From positions 1 to 32,060 of the forward strand of contig NZ_LNQV01000047.1 of the NCBI RefSeq assembly GCF_001515305.1: DNA of 32,060 bases, read 5' to 3'. The notes below the pieces were generated by a model, which was not told where the DNA came from, made no database searches, and was given only the letters and a program-made list of their open reading frames with translations. A program made the position numbers and the translations under genes. Origin of the DNA: Aquitalea pelogenes (GTDB lineage: Bacteria > Pseudomonadota > Gammaproteobacteria > Burkholderiales > Chromobacteriaceae). Shown here piece by piece: positions 7,626 to 15,940 of the stretch. How positions within the stretch are numbered: the stretch's first letter is position 1; every line of letters begins with the position of its first letter.

Positions 7626-7660
7626 AGAAAAAAGCCGCTCTTCTTGAGCGGCTTTTTGTT
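7626..7660. terminator. Bidirectional terminator between oxyR and the aminotransferase gene
   Basis: AAAGCCGCTC pairs with GAGCGGCTTT (7631-7640 and 7646-7655) around a five-base loop. A-rich sequence on the left and T5 on the right let it serve both convergent genes. Confidence 0.9.
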
Positions 7661-7678
7661 GGCCAATACCGTACGGAC

Positions 7679-8833
7679 TCAGCCTTGTGCAGCACCTACC
7701 AAAGCAGCCAGTCGCGCGATACCCTCTTCAATCCGTTCCGGTGCTGCGTGGCTGAAATTGAGCCGCAAGTGTCCAATGCCATCTTCCGGATCGGGGTAGA
7801 ACGGCTCACCCGGCATGAAGGCGACATTACACTCCGCCAGCGCCACTTTCAGCAGCTCGCGGGTGTCTTGCGGCCGCTTCAGCGTCAGCCAGAAGAACAG
7901 CCCACCCTTGGGAACCTGCCAGTCTGCCAGATCGGCAAAATGCTTTTCCAGCGCAAGCTGCATGGCATCGCGGCCAACGCGGTAGGTATCGCGTAAGGAT
8001 TGCAGGTGAGCCGGGAAATCCGCGCTGGCCAGTTGCTGGGCAATGAACCACTGACCGGGACGATTGCTGTGCAGGTCGGTGGATTGCTTGAGCTTGACCA
8101 GATGCGGGTAGAGTTCCGGCGAGGCAATCAGATAACCTACGCGCAAGCCCGGTGCCAGGGTCTTGGAGAAGGAACCGGCATAAATCCACGGCGTGTTCTT
8201 CAGGTGGCTGACCAGCGGTGCCGGTGCTTCGCCATCGTAGGACAGTGCGCGGTACGGATCATCCTCGTAAACCGGCAGGCCATGGCTGTCGATCACCTCG
8301 GCCAGTGCACGGCGGTTTTCCTCGCTGTAACAGGCACCGGACGGGTTCTGGAAGCTGGGAATCAGATAGGTCAGCCGCGGCTTGGCCGTACGCAGGGCCT
8401 GATCCAGCTTGTCCGGCGACAGCTGGCCGTTTTCCTGTGCCACGGCGGTGATTTTGGCACCGAACAGCTTGAATGACTGCAAGGCGGCCAGATAGGTGGG
8501 GCCTTCGGTCACCAGCGGTGTACCCGGGTCGATGAACAGCTTGGACGCCAGGTCGATGGCCTGTTGCGAGCCGGACAGCACCAGCACCTGCTGGGCAGTA
8601 CAGTCCAGCCCCATCTTGCGCGCCTGGGCAGCAATCAGCTCACGCAGTTCCGGTTCACCCTCGGTCGTGCCATATTGCGCCAGTGACTGCGGCATGCCGG
8701 TAAAGTCCAGCTTGGGCAGACAGCTGGCTGCCGGCAGGCCACCGGCAAAGGAAATGACTTCAGGGCGCTGTGCCGCGGCCAGAATTTCGCGGATCAGCGA
8801 ACCCATCAGTCGTTCGATACGTTCTGAAAACAT
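7679..8833 (-). CDS. PLP-dependent aminotransferase, class I/II (2-aminoadipate/kynurenine-type)
   Basis: This 384-residue fold-type I aminotransferase is most like the LysN/2-aminoadipate and MocR-C-terminal group. It has FAGGLPA near residues 30-36, YGTTEGEPELRE (about 55-66), the cofactor loop LSGSQQAIDL, the core IPSFQNPSG, YEDDPYRAL, and the PLP-lysine motif SFSKTLAPGLRVGY. The frame is open seven codons upstream, but the ATG at 8833 has a GGGAG ribosome binding site and fits the family start. The substrate cannot be fixed from sequence; branched-chain, aromatic or aminoadipate donors are all possible. It is divergent from a MarR gene, which may regulate it. Confidence 0.88.
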   Translation of the reverse strand: MFSERIERLMGSLIREILAAAQRPEVISFAGGLPAASCLPKLDFTGMPQSLAQYGTTEGEPELRELIAAQARKMGLDCTAQQVLVLSGSQQAIDLASKLFIDPGTPLVTEGPTYLAALQSFKLFGAKITAVAQENGQLSPDKLDQALRTAKPRLTYLIPSFQNPSGACYSEENRRALAEVIDSHGLPVYEDDPYRALSYDGEAPAPLVSHLKNTPWIYAGSFSKTLAPGLRVGYLIASPELYPHLVKLKQSTDLHSNRPGQWFIAQQLASADFPAHLQSLRDTYRVGRDAMQLALEKHFADLADWQVPKGGLFFWLTLKRPQDTRELLKVALAECNVAFMPGEPFYPDPEDGIGHLRLNFSHAAPERIEEGIARLAALVGAAQG

Positions 8834-8863
8834 GGTAATCTCCCTGATTGTCACATCAGTATG

Positions 8864-8957
8864 TCAACCATATCGCCGTGGCCGAGGGTGGTAAGCCTAC
8901 GGAAGCGGAGCTCCTGTAGCAGTGTTGTTGTTGGGCTGCTACCGCCATATGGTTTAC
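8864..8957. promoter_or_regulatory. Long-range inverted repeat between aminotransferase and marR-type genes
   Basis: The arms at 8864-8880 and 8941-8957 (the latter ACCGCCATATGGTTTAC) match in inverted orientation at 14 of 17 positions. The right arm contains the palindrome CCATATGG. They sit in the 199-bp divergent promoter region, where MarR proteins usually bind. Binding is inferred. Confidence 0.45.
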
Positions 8958-9032
8958 TGCTGTGCCAATCCAACGAACAATAAACGTCAATTTTTTTGAC
9001 CTAATTTACCCCTAGGCGGGGAAGCCGTCAAC

Positions 9033-9488
9033 ATGCCTGACACTGATAGCTCGATTGACCTGCGCGCGGCGATGGAAGTGTTCTTCCATGCCTACAAGGC
9101 GTTTACCGCCAAGCCGGATGAAATACTGGCCCGTCGTGGCCTGGCCCGCGTACATCACCGCATCCTGTTCTTTGTGGCCCGCTATCCCGGCCTGTCGGTC
9201 AAGGACCTGCTGGGCGCACTGGATGTCACCAAGCAGGCCATCAACATGCCCTTGCGCCAACTGGTGGAAATGGGGCTGATTGCCAGCGTGGCGGCCAGCC
9301 ACGACAAGCGGGTGAAGCAACTGTCGCTGACCAGCGAAGGACGCAAGCTGGAAGAAGCCCTGCACAAGGAGCAAGCCCGCCTGCTCAGCCAGGCGTTCAG
9401 CCGCATTGGCGACACCGCCACCCGCGACTGGATGGCGGTCAACAGCCAGCTGGCTGGCCGTCAGGAGCCAGACGAAGGCAAGCACTAG
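9033..9488 (+). CDS. MarR-family transcriptional regulator
   Basis: This 151-residue winged-helix regulator has the MarR layout: a dimerising first helix; the core LSVKDLLGALDVTKQAINMPLRQLVEMGLI at about residues 51-80 (helices 3 and 4 with the recognition helix); and the wing SHDKRVKQLSLTSEGRKL at about 88-105. MarR proteins are mostly ligand-responsive repressors of a neighbouring divergent gene, here the aminotransferase. The ribosome binding site (GGGGAAG, 11 bp before the ATG) is spaced loosely, so the exact start is less sure than the identity. A bidirectional terminator follows. Confidence 0.88.
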   Translation: MPDTDSSIDLRAAMEVFFHAYKAFTAKPDEILARRGLARVHHRILFFVARYPGLSVKDLLGALDVTKQAINMPLRQLVEMGLIASVAASHDKRVKQLSLTSEGRKLEEALHKEQARLLSQAFSRIGDTATRDWMAVNSQLAGRQEPDEGKH

Positions 9489-9510
9489 GGACAATACGCA
9501 GCCCCGGACG

Positions 9511-9547
9511 CAAAAAAGCCCGTGCAAACTGCACGGGCTTTTGCTTG
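9511..9547. terminator. Bidirectional terminator between the marR-type gene and greB
   Basis: AAAAGCCCGTGC pairs with GCACGGGCTTTT (9514-9525 and 9531-9542) around AAACT. It has A-tract and T-tract edges and lies between convergent genes. Confidence 0.9.
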
Positions 9548-9565
9548 TGACCAAACCCGGTGGGT

Positions 9566-10120
9566 TCAGCTGATTTTCTCGTAGCGCACTTCCAGGATTT
9601 CGATATCCTCATCGCCATCCGGCCCGCGAAACAGCACGGTGTCGCCTTCGCGCGCCTTGATCAGGGTGCGGGCAATTGGTGAAATCCAGCTGATATGGCC
9701 ACGCGACAGGTCGATTTCATCCACTCCGACAATACGCAGCAATTGTTCGCTACCATCGCCGCGCTCAATCAGCACGGTGGCGGAGAAAAACACCTGATCT
9801 GTCGCCTCACGAGCTTCCGGGTCCACCACTTCGGCCAGCTCCAGCCGCTTGGTCAAAAAGCGGATGCGGCGGTCGATTTCGCGCAAGCGGCGCTTGCCGT
9901 ACAGATAGTCGCCGTTTTCCGAGCGATCGCCATTGCTGGCAGCCCAGTTGACGATCTGCACCACCTCCGGCCTTTCCTTGTTGACCAGCTGGTACAGCTC
10001 GTCCTTCAGCCGCAACCAGCCACCGGGGGTGATGTAGTTCTTGCTGGACGCGGGCAGCCGCTGTTCGGCTGGCAGATCGTCTTCTGCTTCGTCGTTTTCT
10101 CGGGTAAATGCCTTGCTCAT
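9566..10120 (-). CDS. greB: Transcription elongation factor GreB
   Basis: GreB enters the secondary channel of RNA polymerase and triggers cleavage of backtracked transcripts. This 184-residue protein has the N-terminal coiled coil with the acidic tip, including the Gre core NGDRSENGDYLYGKRRLREI (about residues 64-83). The C-terminal FKBP-like domain has SATVLIERGDG and ends in DIEILEVRYEKI. The YLYGK and RRIRFLTKRLE blocks favour GreB over GreA, and the extra 25 N-terminal residues make it slightly long for the family. The 66-bp gap to the downstream Nudix gene holds a 7-bp hairpin (10147-10166) without a T-run. Confidence 0.93.
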   Translation of the reverse strand: MSKAFTRENDEAEDDLPAEQRLPASSKNYITPGGWLRLKDELYQLVNKERPEVVQIVNWAASNGDRSENGDYLYGKRRLREIDRRIRFLTKRLELAEVVDPEAREATDQVFFSATVLIERGDGSEQLLRIVGVDEIDLSRGHISWISPIARTLIKAREGDTVLFRGPDGDEDIEILEVRYEKIS

Positions 10121-10186
10121 GCGAATCTTCCAGCCTTGGGTTGCAGACCGCTTGCGTGAAAGCGGTACGGCGGGTTCATCAAGCCA

Positions 10187-10753
10187 TTATTTGTGCGGCG
10201 GCAACAGCCATTCCTGGCAATACATCAGCAGGTTTTTCGGCCGCAGTTTCAGCTGCTGCAACTGCTGATAGTCCAGCCACAGCAAATGATACTGGTTGTC
10301 CTCGGTCATGCGCGCCAGTTCCGGCCCGCCCAGGCGCAGCGTGCCACGAAACTTGCTGGCCAGGAAGACATGCTCGATACGCCCCTTGTGCTCCAGCACA
10401 TCCAGCTGTTCGGCCAGCCAGACATTCAGCCCGGTTTCCTCGCGCGTCTCTCGCACCGCGGCCATGGCCGGGGTTTCGCCAGACTTGATGGTGCCGCCTG
10501 GCAGGACATAGTATTCCTTGCCATTCTTGATGCGTTGCATCATCAACAGCCGGCCATCCTGGATGATGACCACCGAGGCACGCGGACCGCGCTTGCCAGC
10601 CAGCAAGCGGGCAGCCGCCCCAGGCAGGGTTGCCTGCTGCCTGCCTTGATGCGACACGTCGTCAGAATGCAAAACGGGTGACCGCAAGGCAGCCACCCAT
10701 TTGCCTGCACGCGTCGCCAGTGCCGTCAGCGACGGCCAGTGGCGGCGGCTCAC
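10187..10753 (-). CDS. Nudix hydrolase
   Basis: This protein hydrolyses a nucleoside-diphosphate-linked compound; the substrate is not identifiable. The Nudix box is complete at residues 87-109: G87, E93, and REtREEtGL with the metal-binding glutamates E102, E105 and E106. The domain begins near residue 58 (RASVVIIQDGRLLMMQR), so the first 57 residues lie outside it and the start is uncertain. I kept the GTG at 10753 because it overlaps the rluB stop codon as GTGA, with AAGG just upstream, which suggests translational coupling. A later start remains possible. Confidence 0.82.
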   Translation of the reverse strand: MSRRHWPSLTALATRAGKWVAALRSPVLHSDDVSHQGRQQATLPGAAARLLAGKRGPRASVVIIQDGRLLMMQRIKNGKEYYVLPGGTIKSGETPAMAAVRETREETGLNVWLAEQLDVLEHKGRIEHVFLASKFRGTLRLGGPELARMTEDNQYHLLWLDYQQLQQLKLRPKNLLMYCQEWLLPPHK

Positions 10754-12294
10754 TCGCCCTTGCTGCCGCGGGTTTTCTTGCGGCCGGTCATGGTCAGGTC
10801 AGACCATTTCATCACCGCTGCCACTTCGGCTTCGTTCAGTTCGTAGAACTGACCGCGCTTCAGGCGCGGGGGCAGGCCCAGGTTGCCAAAGCGGACGCGG
10901 ATCAGACGGCTGACAGTGAGGCCGAAGTGTTCGAACATGCGACGCACTTCGCGGTTACGCCCTTCCTTGATCACCACGTTGTACCACTGGTTGGCACCTT
11001 CTTCGGCACCACCGCGCTGGAATACGCGCTGGAAGGCAGCCGGGCCGTCTTCCAGCTCGACACCGGCGGTCATTTCCTTGGCGATTTCCGGGGTCAGCTC
11101 GCCCAGCACGCGCACCGCGTATTCACGCTCCACTTCGAAACTGGGGTGCATCATGCGGTTGGCCAGTTCACCGCTGGTGGTGATCAGCAACAGGCCGGAA
11201 GTGTTGACGTCCAGACGGCCGATGGCCACCCAGCGGCTGCTCTTGGCCTGTGGCAGGCGGTCGAATACGCTGACACGGCCTTCCGGATCGTCACGCGAAA
11301 CGATTTCGCCTTCCTGCTTGTGGTACATGATGACGCGCGGCAGACGGTCAGCCCATTTGAGCTTGATCACGTCGCCCTTGGCGGTGACGCGGTCTTCCGG
11401 GCCGACACGGTCGCCCAGATTGGCTTTTTTGCCATTGACCATCACCAGGCCGGCTTCAATCCACTCTTCCATCTCGCGACGGGAGCCAACACCAGATGCC
11501 GACAGCGCCTTTTGCAGACGTACCGGTTCAATCTGTTCCTTGTCGAGGCGTACCTCGCGCAGCCGCTTGGACTTTTCTTTCACGTCCTGACTCGGGCTGC
11601 GCAGACGCAACTTTTTTGCCTTGATCACCAGCGACTTGCCTTCTGCACGCGGTTTGCCCGCGGCGGGAGCACGACGCTGTTCGCGCGGGCTTTGTTCACC
11701 ATCGGCCACCGGCATGGCGGCATTCTTGTTGCCAAAGCGGCGCTCGTGTTGCAGGGCTTCGCCACCTTCAGCTTGCAGGCGCTCGGCCTTTTCCTGACGA
11801 CGGGCAGCCTGTTGCTGGCGATTGTTTTCCGACTGGTTGCGCTTGCCGGTGCCTGCGGGCTTGGCCTGTACTTCGCCACGGCGGTTCACGGTTTCCTTGC
11901 GGCGGTTGCTGGCCGGTTTTTTCGGCTCGGCCACATTACCGTTGGGTTCGCCGTTTTCATCACGCGGCAGGCCACGGGCCTGGCGTTGCAATTCCATTTG
12001 TGCCAGTTCGGCACGACTCATCTTGAACAGTGGTGCGCTTTCGTGCGGGGCGGCACCGGCTTGCGGCTGCATCAGGTTGCCATAGGCATCGCGCGGTGCC
12101 GGGCGGCGACCTTGCGGCTTGCCACCGGCTTCTTGCGGGTTGCGCGGTTTGCCAAAGCCTCCCGGCTTGCCACGGCCTTGCTGCTGCGGGGCATTGCCAC
12201 GTGCGGCGTCAGGCTGACGGCGCTGGCTGGTGCTTTCGCGGCCCTTTACACGCGCCACCGGCTGGCGGGCGTTGTTTTGTCCTTTGGTAGACAT
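10750..12294 (-). CDS. rluB: 23S rRNA pseudouridine synthase, RluB type, with long disordered N-terminus
   Basis: RluB-type enzymes isomerise a uridine in helix 80 of 23S rRNA (U2605 in E. coli). In this 514-residue protein the S4 RNA-binding domain starts at about residue 258 (VRLQKALSASGVGSRREMEE). The catalytic domain runs from about 320 to 490 and carries GRLDVNTSGLLL, with catalytic D362, plus REVRRMFEHFGL. The first 255 residues are low-complexity and highly basic, rich in Gln, Arg, Lys, Gly and Pro. E. coli RluB has no such N-terminal extension. The synthase could be RluE/F-like, but the S4 domain plus this core favours RluB. It sits downstream of scpAB, a common arrangement. Confidence 0.9.
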   Translation of the reverse strand: MSTKGQNNARQPVARVKGRESTSQRRQPDAARGNAPQQQGRGKPGGFGKPRNPQEAGGKPQGRRPAPRDAYGNLMQPQAGAAPHESAPLFKMSRAELAQMELQRQARGLPRDENGEPNGNVAEPKKPASNRRKETVNRRGEVQAKPAGTGKRNQSENNRQQQAARRQEKAERLQAEGGEALQHERRFGNKNAAMPVADGEQSPREQRRAPAAGKPRAEGKSLVIKAKKLRLRSPSQDVKEKSKRLREVRLDKEQIEPVRLQKALSASGVGSRREMEEWIEAGLVMVNGKKANLGDRVGPEDRVTAKGDVIKLKWADRLPRVIMYHKQEGEIVSRDDPEGRVSVFDRLPQAKSSRWVAIGRLDVNTSGLLLITTSGELANRMMHPSFEVEREYAVRVLGELTPEIAKEMTAGVELEDGPAAFQRVFQRGGAEEGANQWYNVVIKEGRNREVRRMFEHFGLTVSRLIRVRFGNLGLPPRLKRGQFYELNEAEVAAVMKWSDLTMTGRKKTRGSKGE

Positions 12295-12325
12295 AAATCA
12301 TGCTCTTTCAGTACGAGCGCACGGG

Positions 12326-12958
12326 CTACTCTGCCAGTGGCTCCAGATTGTCCGCCTCATCGTCGAGGGGGAGAGTGTCTTCGGCGTCTTCGCTGCCGAT
12401 CTCTTGTGGCTGGGCATCGGGTATGACCAGTGTTCCCAAGTCTGCCAACGGTGGCAGATCCCTTAGCGAAACAAAGCCAAGATCATCCAGAAACTTGCGG
12501 GTGGTGGCATACAGCCCCGGCCGGCCGGGCACGTCCTTGTGCCCGATTACTTCAATCCAACCCCGCTCCAGCAGGGTTTGCATCACACTGGTGGATACCG
12601 ACACGCCACGGATGGATTCGATATCACCACGGGTAACAGGTTGTTTGTAGGCGATAATCGCCAGGGTTTCCATCACGGCACGCGAATAACGCGGCGGTTT
12701 TTCGGGGTTCAGCCGTGACAGGTAGGGGGTGAATTCGGCCCGGGCGCGAAAGCGCCAGCCACTGGCCAGCTTCACCAGTTCCACACCGCGGCCACGCCAG
12801 TCAGCCTGGATGTCTTCCAGGATGTCGTTGAGCAGGGCTGCCTTGATGTCTTCGGTAAACAGCTTTTTGAGCTGGGATACCGACAAGGGTTCCGTCGCGG
12901 TCAACAATGCCGTTTCCAGCACGATCTTGAGATAGTTTAAGTCGGTGATGGTGGTCAT
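12326..12958 (-). CDS. scpB: Segregation and condensation protein B
   Basis: ScpB is a winged-helix (kite) protein that binds ScpA and SMC in the chromosome condensation complex. At 210 residues, two tandem winged-helix domains are visible. The second carries the hallmark [20 protein letters not shown] (about residues 89-108), followed by [10 protein letters not shown] and [17 protein letters not shown]. The C-terminal tail of about 35 residues is very acidic. The frame is open 33 codons further upstream, but the ATG at 12958 with AGGT upstream matches the family start [15 protein letters not shown]. It lies 143 bp downstream of scpA and 31 bp before rluB. Confidence 0.94.
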   Translation of the reverse strand: MTTITDLNYLKIVLETALLTATEPLSVSQLKKLFTEDIKAALLNDILEDIQADWRGRGVELVKLASGWRFRARAEFTPYLSRLNPEKPPRYSRAVMETLAIIAYKQPVTRGDIESIRGVSVSTSVMQTLLERGWIEVIGHKDVPGRPGLYATTRKFLDDLGFVSLRDLPPLADLGTLVIPDAQPQEIGSEDAEDTLPLDDEADNLEPLAE

Positions 12959-13023
12959 CGGACCTGATATCGCCCGGCCCGGCTTGCGGGGTACGGGAGC
13001 GAAATACATTGCGCGGGGGAAGG

Positions 13024-13049
13024 CGCGGATTTTACATGAAATCCACGCG
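13024..13049. other. Hairpin in the scpA-scpB gap
   Basis: GGATTT-tacatg-AAATCC, extended by CGC/GCG with one bulged A, lies in the 143-bp gap between scpA and scpB. There is no T-run, so I read it as a possible mRNA-processing or stability structure rather than a terminator. Confidence 0.35.
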
Positions 13050-13101
13050 AGCGACACTGTCTATTCGTCCGCGACTGTGCTGTATGCAACAGTGGGCGGC
13101 A

Positions 13102-13932
13102 TCAGTTGATGGCGATGCGCACATAGATGGGCTGATAGGCCGCGTCCTGGCTGACCTTGATCAGCCCTTCCTTCACCAGTTCCAGCACCGCGATGAAGTT
13201 GACCACCAGATGGGCCACGCCCTTGTCCACCTCGAACAGTTCCTCGAACGGCACGTATTCGCGCCCCGTCAGGTAGCGCAGAATCCAGCTCATCTGCTCG
13301 CGCACCGACAGCTCGTCCTTTTCCACCTTGTGGCTGCGCTTGTGCCTGGCGCGGGACAGGATGGCCAGCCAGGCCTGGCGCAGATCCACCGCGGCGACAT
13401 CCGGCAGCCTTGCCTCCGCCCCCTGCTCGATCAATACCGCCAGCCAGGCAAAGTCGCGGTCGGCCTGTGGCAGCTTGTCCAGTTCCAGCGCGGCCAGCTT
13501 CATCTGTTCGTAGTCCAGCAGGCGGCGCACCAGTTCGGCACGCGGGTCGTCCGGCTCGCCTTCTTCATCCAGCGGCGGGCGTGGCAGCAGCAGGCGCGAC
13601 TTGATTTCGATCAGCAGCGCCGCCATCAGCAGGTATTCGGCCGCCAGCTCCAGCCGTTCGGCACGCATGGCATCCACATAGCCCATGTACTGGCGGGTGA
13701 TGTCGGCCATGGGGATGTTGAGCACGTCCAGGTTCTGCTTGCGGATGAGGTAGAGCAGCAAGTCCAGCGGGCCTTCGAAGCTTTCCAGAATCACCTGCAG
13801 GGCATCGGGCGGGATGAACAGGTCTTGTGGCACTTCCAGCACCGGCTGGCCAAACACATGGGCAATGGGCAGGCCGGCCGGCAATTCCGGCGCAGTCAGG
13901 GCAAAGTTGTCGGGCGAGGTCGGGGTACTCAT
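13102..13932 (-). CDS. scpA: Segregation and condensation protein A
   Basis: ScpA is the kleisin that bridges the SMC heads. At 276 residues it has the family motif FEGPLDLLLYLIRKQNLDVLNIP (about residues 48-70), then ITRQYMGYVDAM and LAAEYLLMAALLIEIKSRLLLPRP. The C-terminal winged helix ends FIAVLELVKEGLIKVSQ. An upstream extension of 46 codons is open but lies inside the LysR gene. The ATG at 13932 overlaps that gene's stop as ATGA, which both fixes the start and implies coupling. The first 45 residues before the core are Pro-rich, as in other betaproteobacterial ScpA. Confidence 0.93.
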   Translation of the reverse strand: MSTPTSPDNFALTAPELPAGLPIAHVFGQPVLEVPQDLFIPPDALQVILESFEGPLDLLLYLIRKQNLDVLNIPMADITRQYMGYVDAMRAERLELAAEYLLMAALLIEIKSRLLLPRPPLDEEGEPDDPRAELVRRLLDYEQMKLAALELDKLPQADRDFAWLAVLIEQGAEARLPDVAAVDLRQAWLAILSRARHKRSHKVEKDELSVREQMSWILRYLTGREYVPFEELFEVDKGVAHLVVNFIAVLELVKEGLIKVSQDAAYQPIYVRIAIN

Positions 13933-14825
13933 GCGGCAGAGTTTACGCCAAGCGGGTGGGTTTTGACCCATTCCAGAAACAGCCGCGCCGGGCCGGACAG
14001 GCTGACCTTGCGGTGATAGGCCAGCATGATGGTGCGCGAGGGTTCGTGCTCGGCCAGCGGCAAACGGCACAGCGTGCTGCTGATCATCACTTCCGGCAGC
14101 GCTGTCCAGCCCAGCCCCGCCTCTACCAGCATGCGCAGGGCTTCCAGATAATTGGACGGCTCACGCACATCCAGCGGGGTGGCCTGTTGCTGGAACAGGT
14201 TTTCAATCAGCCGGCGGCAGCGGGTATTGCTGCCGGGCAACAGCGCGGGATAACGCGCCAGGTCCTGCAGGGTGAGGGAGTCCAGCAGGGCCAGCGGGTG
14301 CTGCCCGGACACGGCAAAGCACAGTCTTTCCTCCAGCACCGCCACATAGTCCAGCGCCTGCTCGTGCAAGGGCGGTTCGGACATGAAGCCCAGTTCCAGC
14401 TCGCCCTGACACAGCAGCTTGTGGGTTTCGGCCGAGGTCTTGAAATCCACGGTGAGGTCGATGCCGGGATACTGGCGCACAAAATCGGCCAGCACGGGCT
14501 TGAGGTAATACAGACCGATGTGCTGGGTGGTAGCCAGATGCAGCTTGCCCACCTGGGCCGGTTGCAGGCTACGCAGCAGCTGGCTGGCCTGCTCGGCCTC
14601 GGCCAGAATACGCAGCGCATGCGGCAGGAAGGCGCGCCCGGCTTCGGTCAGTACCGTGCGGCGGCCGATGCGGTCGAACAATTCCACCCGCAGGCCATCC
14701 TCCAGGCTGCGGATGCGCTTGGACAGACCGGGCTGGGTGAGATGCAGGCAGTCGGCAGCGCGGGAAAACGAGGCTTCACGTGCGGCGGTGACAAAGGCCT
14801 TGAGGGCGGCTAGGTGAAAATCCAT
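13929..14825 (-). CDS. LysR-family transcriptional regulator, divergent from the ctlX-like gene
   Basis: This 298-residue LysR regulator has its winged helix at residues 3-60 (LKAFVTAAREASFSRAADCL, LTQPGLSKRIRSLE, LFDRIGRRTVLTEAG) and a substrate-binding-like effector domain from about 90. Its stop codon overlaps the scpA start by 4 bp, so transcription from its promoter would run into scpA and scpB. It is divergent from the CtlX-type gene across 100 bp that contain a perfect dyad, the usual layout for a LysR regulator and its target. The effector is unknown. The start ATG at 14825 lies inside a TTCCA-N8-TGGAA dyad, a plausible autoregulatory site. Confidence 0.88.
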   Translation of the reverse strand: MDFHLAALKAFVTAAREASFSRAADCLHLTQPGLSKRIRSLEDGLRVELFDRIGRRTVLTEAGRAFLPHALRILAEAEQASQLLRSLQPAQVGKLHLATTQHIGLYYLKPVLADFVRQYPGIDLTVDFKTSAETHKLLCQGELELGFMSEPPLHEQALDYVAVLEERLCFAVSGQHPLALLDSLTLQDLARYPALLPGSNTRCRRLIENLFQQQATPLDVREPSNYLEALRMLVEAGLGWTALPEVMISSTLCRLPLAEHEPSRTIMLAYHRKVSLSGPARLFLEWVKTHPLGVNSAA

Positions 14826-14845
14826 TCCAAATCATTATGGAAATG

Positions 14846-14871
14846 TCAAACAAATCCAACTTTTTGTTTGA
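14846..14871. promoter_or_regulatory. Perfect 9-bp dyad in the LysR-ctlX intergenic region
   Basis: TCAAACAAA and TTTGTTTGA are perfect inverted repeats separated by 8 bp. They lie 21 bp upstream of the LysR start and 55 bp upstream of the ctlX start. The geometry suits a LysR recognition site. A second, imperfect dyad TTCCA-N8-TGGAA (14825-14842) is adjacent. Confidence 0.5.
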
Positions 14872-14925
14872 TCTTGATCTGGCTACTATACCAGCACCCT
14901 CCACACTCCGCCCCGAATTCATCAC

Positions 14926-15917
14926 ATGGGAAATCAGAATCTGCCCTGGATTCAGCCGCTGTCGCTGAACCGCCCGGCACAACCGCAGCTGGCTCGCGCC
15001 GTGGTCATGGTGCGCCCGGTCGACTTTGCTTCAACGAACAGACCGGTGCCGACAATGTATTCCAGCACCGGCTGAACCTGCCCGCCGCCGCCGTCACCGC
15101 CCAGGCCATGGCCGAGTTCGACGCCATGAACCGCCGTCTGCAAGACCACGGCCTGCGGGTAATGGTGCTGGAAAAGAGCCCGGACGGCATTCCCACCCCG
15201 GATGCGGTATTTCCCAACAACTGGTTTACCACCAGCGCCGATGGCAGCTTGCACATCTACCCCATGCACACGCCCAACCGCCGGCAGGAAAGGCGGGTGG
15301 AAGAACTGGCGCGGCTGTTGCTGCAACATGATTACCAGATCAACCAGATCAGCTGGGTGGGCCACCCGTGGGAAGAAGAGCTGATTCTGGAAGGCACCGG
15401 GGTGATGATTTTCGACCATGCCCGCCGCCGGGTGTATGCCGCCCGCTCACAGCGCTGCCATCCGCTGGCGCTATACCGTTACGCCCGCTTGCGTGGTCTG
15501 GACGATGTGCAGTTGTTCGACACCGCCGACAGCCACGGCGTCCCCATCTATCACAGCAATGTGATGATGTCGGTGGGACAGGATATCGCAGTAATCTGCG
15601 CCGACAGCCTGTATCAGCCGGAACAACGCCAACGGGTGCTGGCCGCGCTGGAATCCACCCACGAGGTGATCCACATCAGTCATGAACAAGTGGAACAGCA
15701 CTTTTGCGGCAATATCCTGCAACTGGCGGCACAGGACGGCACCCCGCTCCTGGCCATGTCGCAACGCGCCTGGAATGGCTTCACCCCGCAACAGCAACGG
15801 GTGCTGGAGCGTCACGGCCAGCCGGTGGTCAACCCCATCCCCACCATTGAAGCAGTCGGTGGCGGCAGTTGCCGCTGCATGCTGGCGGAAATCTTCCTGC
15901 CACGTGTCGAGCACTGA
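14926..15917 (+). pseudogene. ctlX: CtlX-type citrulline/amidino hydrolase gene with a one-base frameshift
   Basis: Family members belong to the amidinotransferase/arginine deiminase fold and hydrolyse ureido or amidino groups of citrulline-like substrates. The reading is split. From the ATG at 14926 the frame gives an N-terminus ending VVMVRPVDF at 15027. The family's next residues, FNEQTGADNVFQHRL, follow only in the frame one base back. One extra T in the TTT at 15025-15027 would restore a 330-residue protein. The rest is intact: DAVFPNNWFTT, LILEGTGVMIFD, the catalytic-type HSNVMM and a C-terminal GGGSCRCML with the nucleophile cysteine. The downstream frame also stays open to 14814, but that start runs through non-homologous sequence. 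The lesion could be a true mutation or an assembly error. Confidence 0.82.
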
Positions 15918-15940
15918 AATCGCCGGGACTAGAAAGATTC

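Noticed and set aside
10630-12426. 598-residue open frame opposite rluB
   Set aside because: It is antisense to rluB, which has clear S4 and synthase motifs. The translation shows only composition bias from the GC-rich opposite strand.
14814-14925. Upstream start of the ctlX frame at 14814
   Set aside because: Translation from there gives a non-homologous N-terminus and overlaps the LysR start. The true family N-terminus begins at 14926 in another frame.
15018-15035. Programmed ribosomal frameshift in ctlX
   Set aside because: The bases around the shift (GTC GAC TTT GC) are not a slippery heptamer and no downstream stimulatory structure is evident. The family is not known to use recoding.
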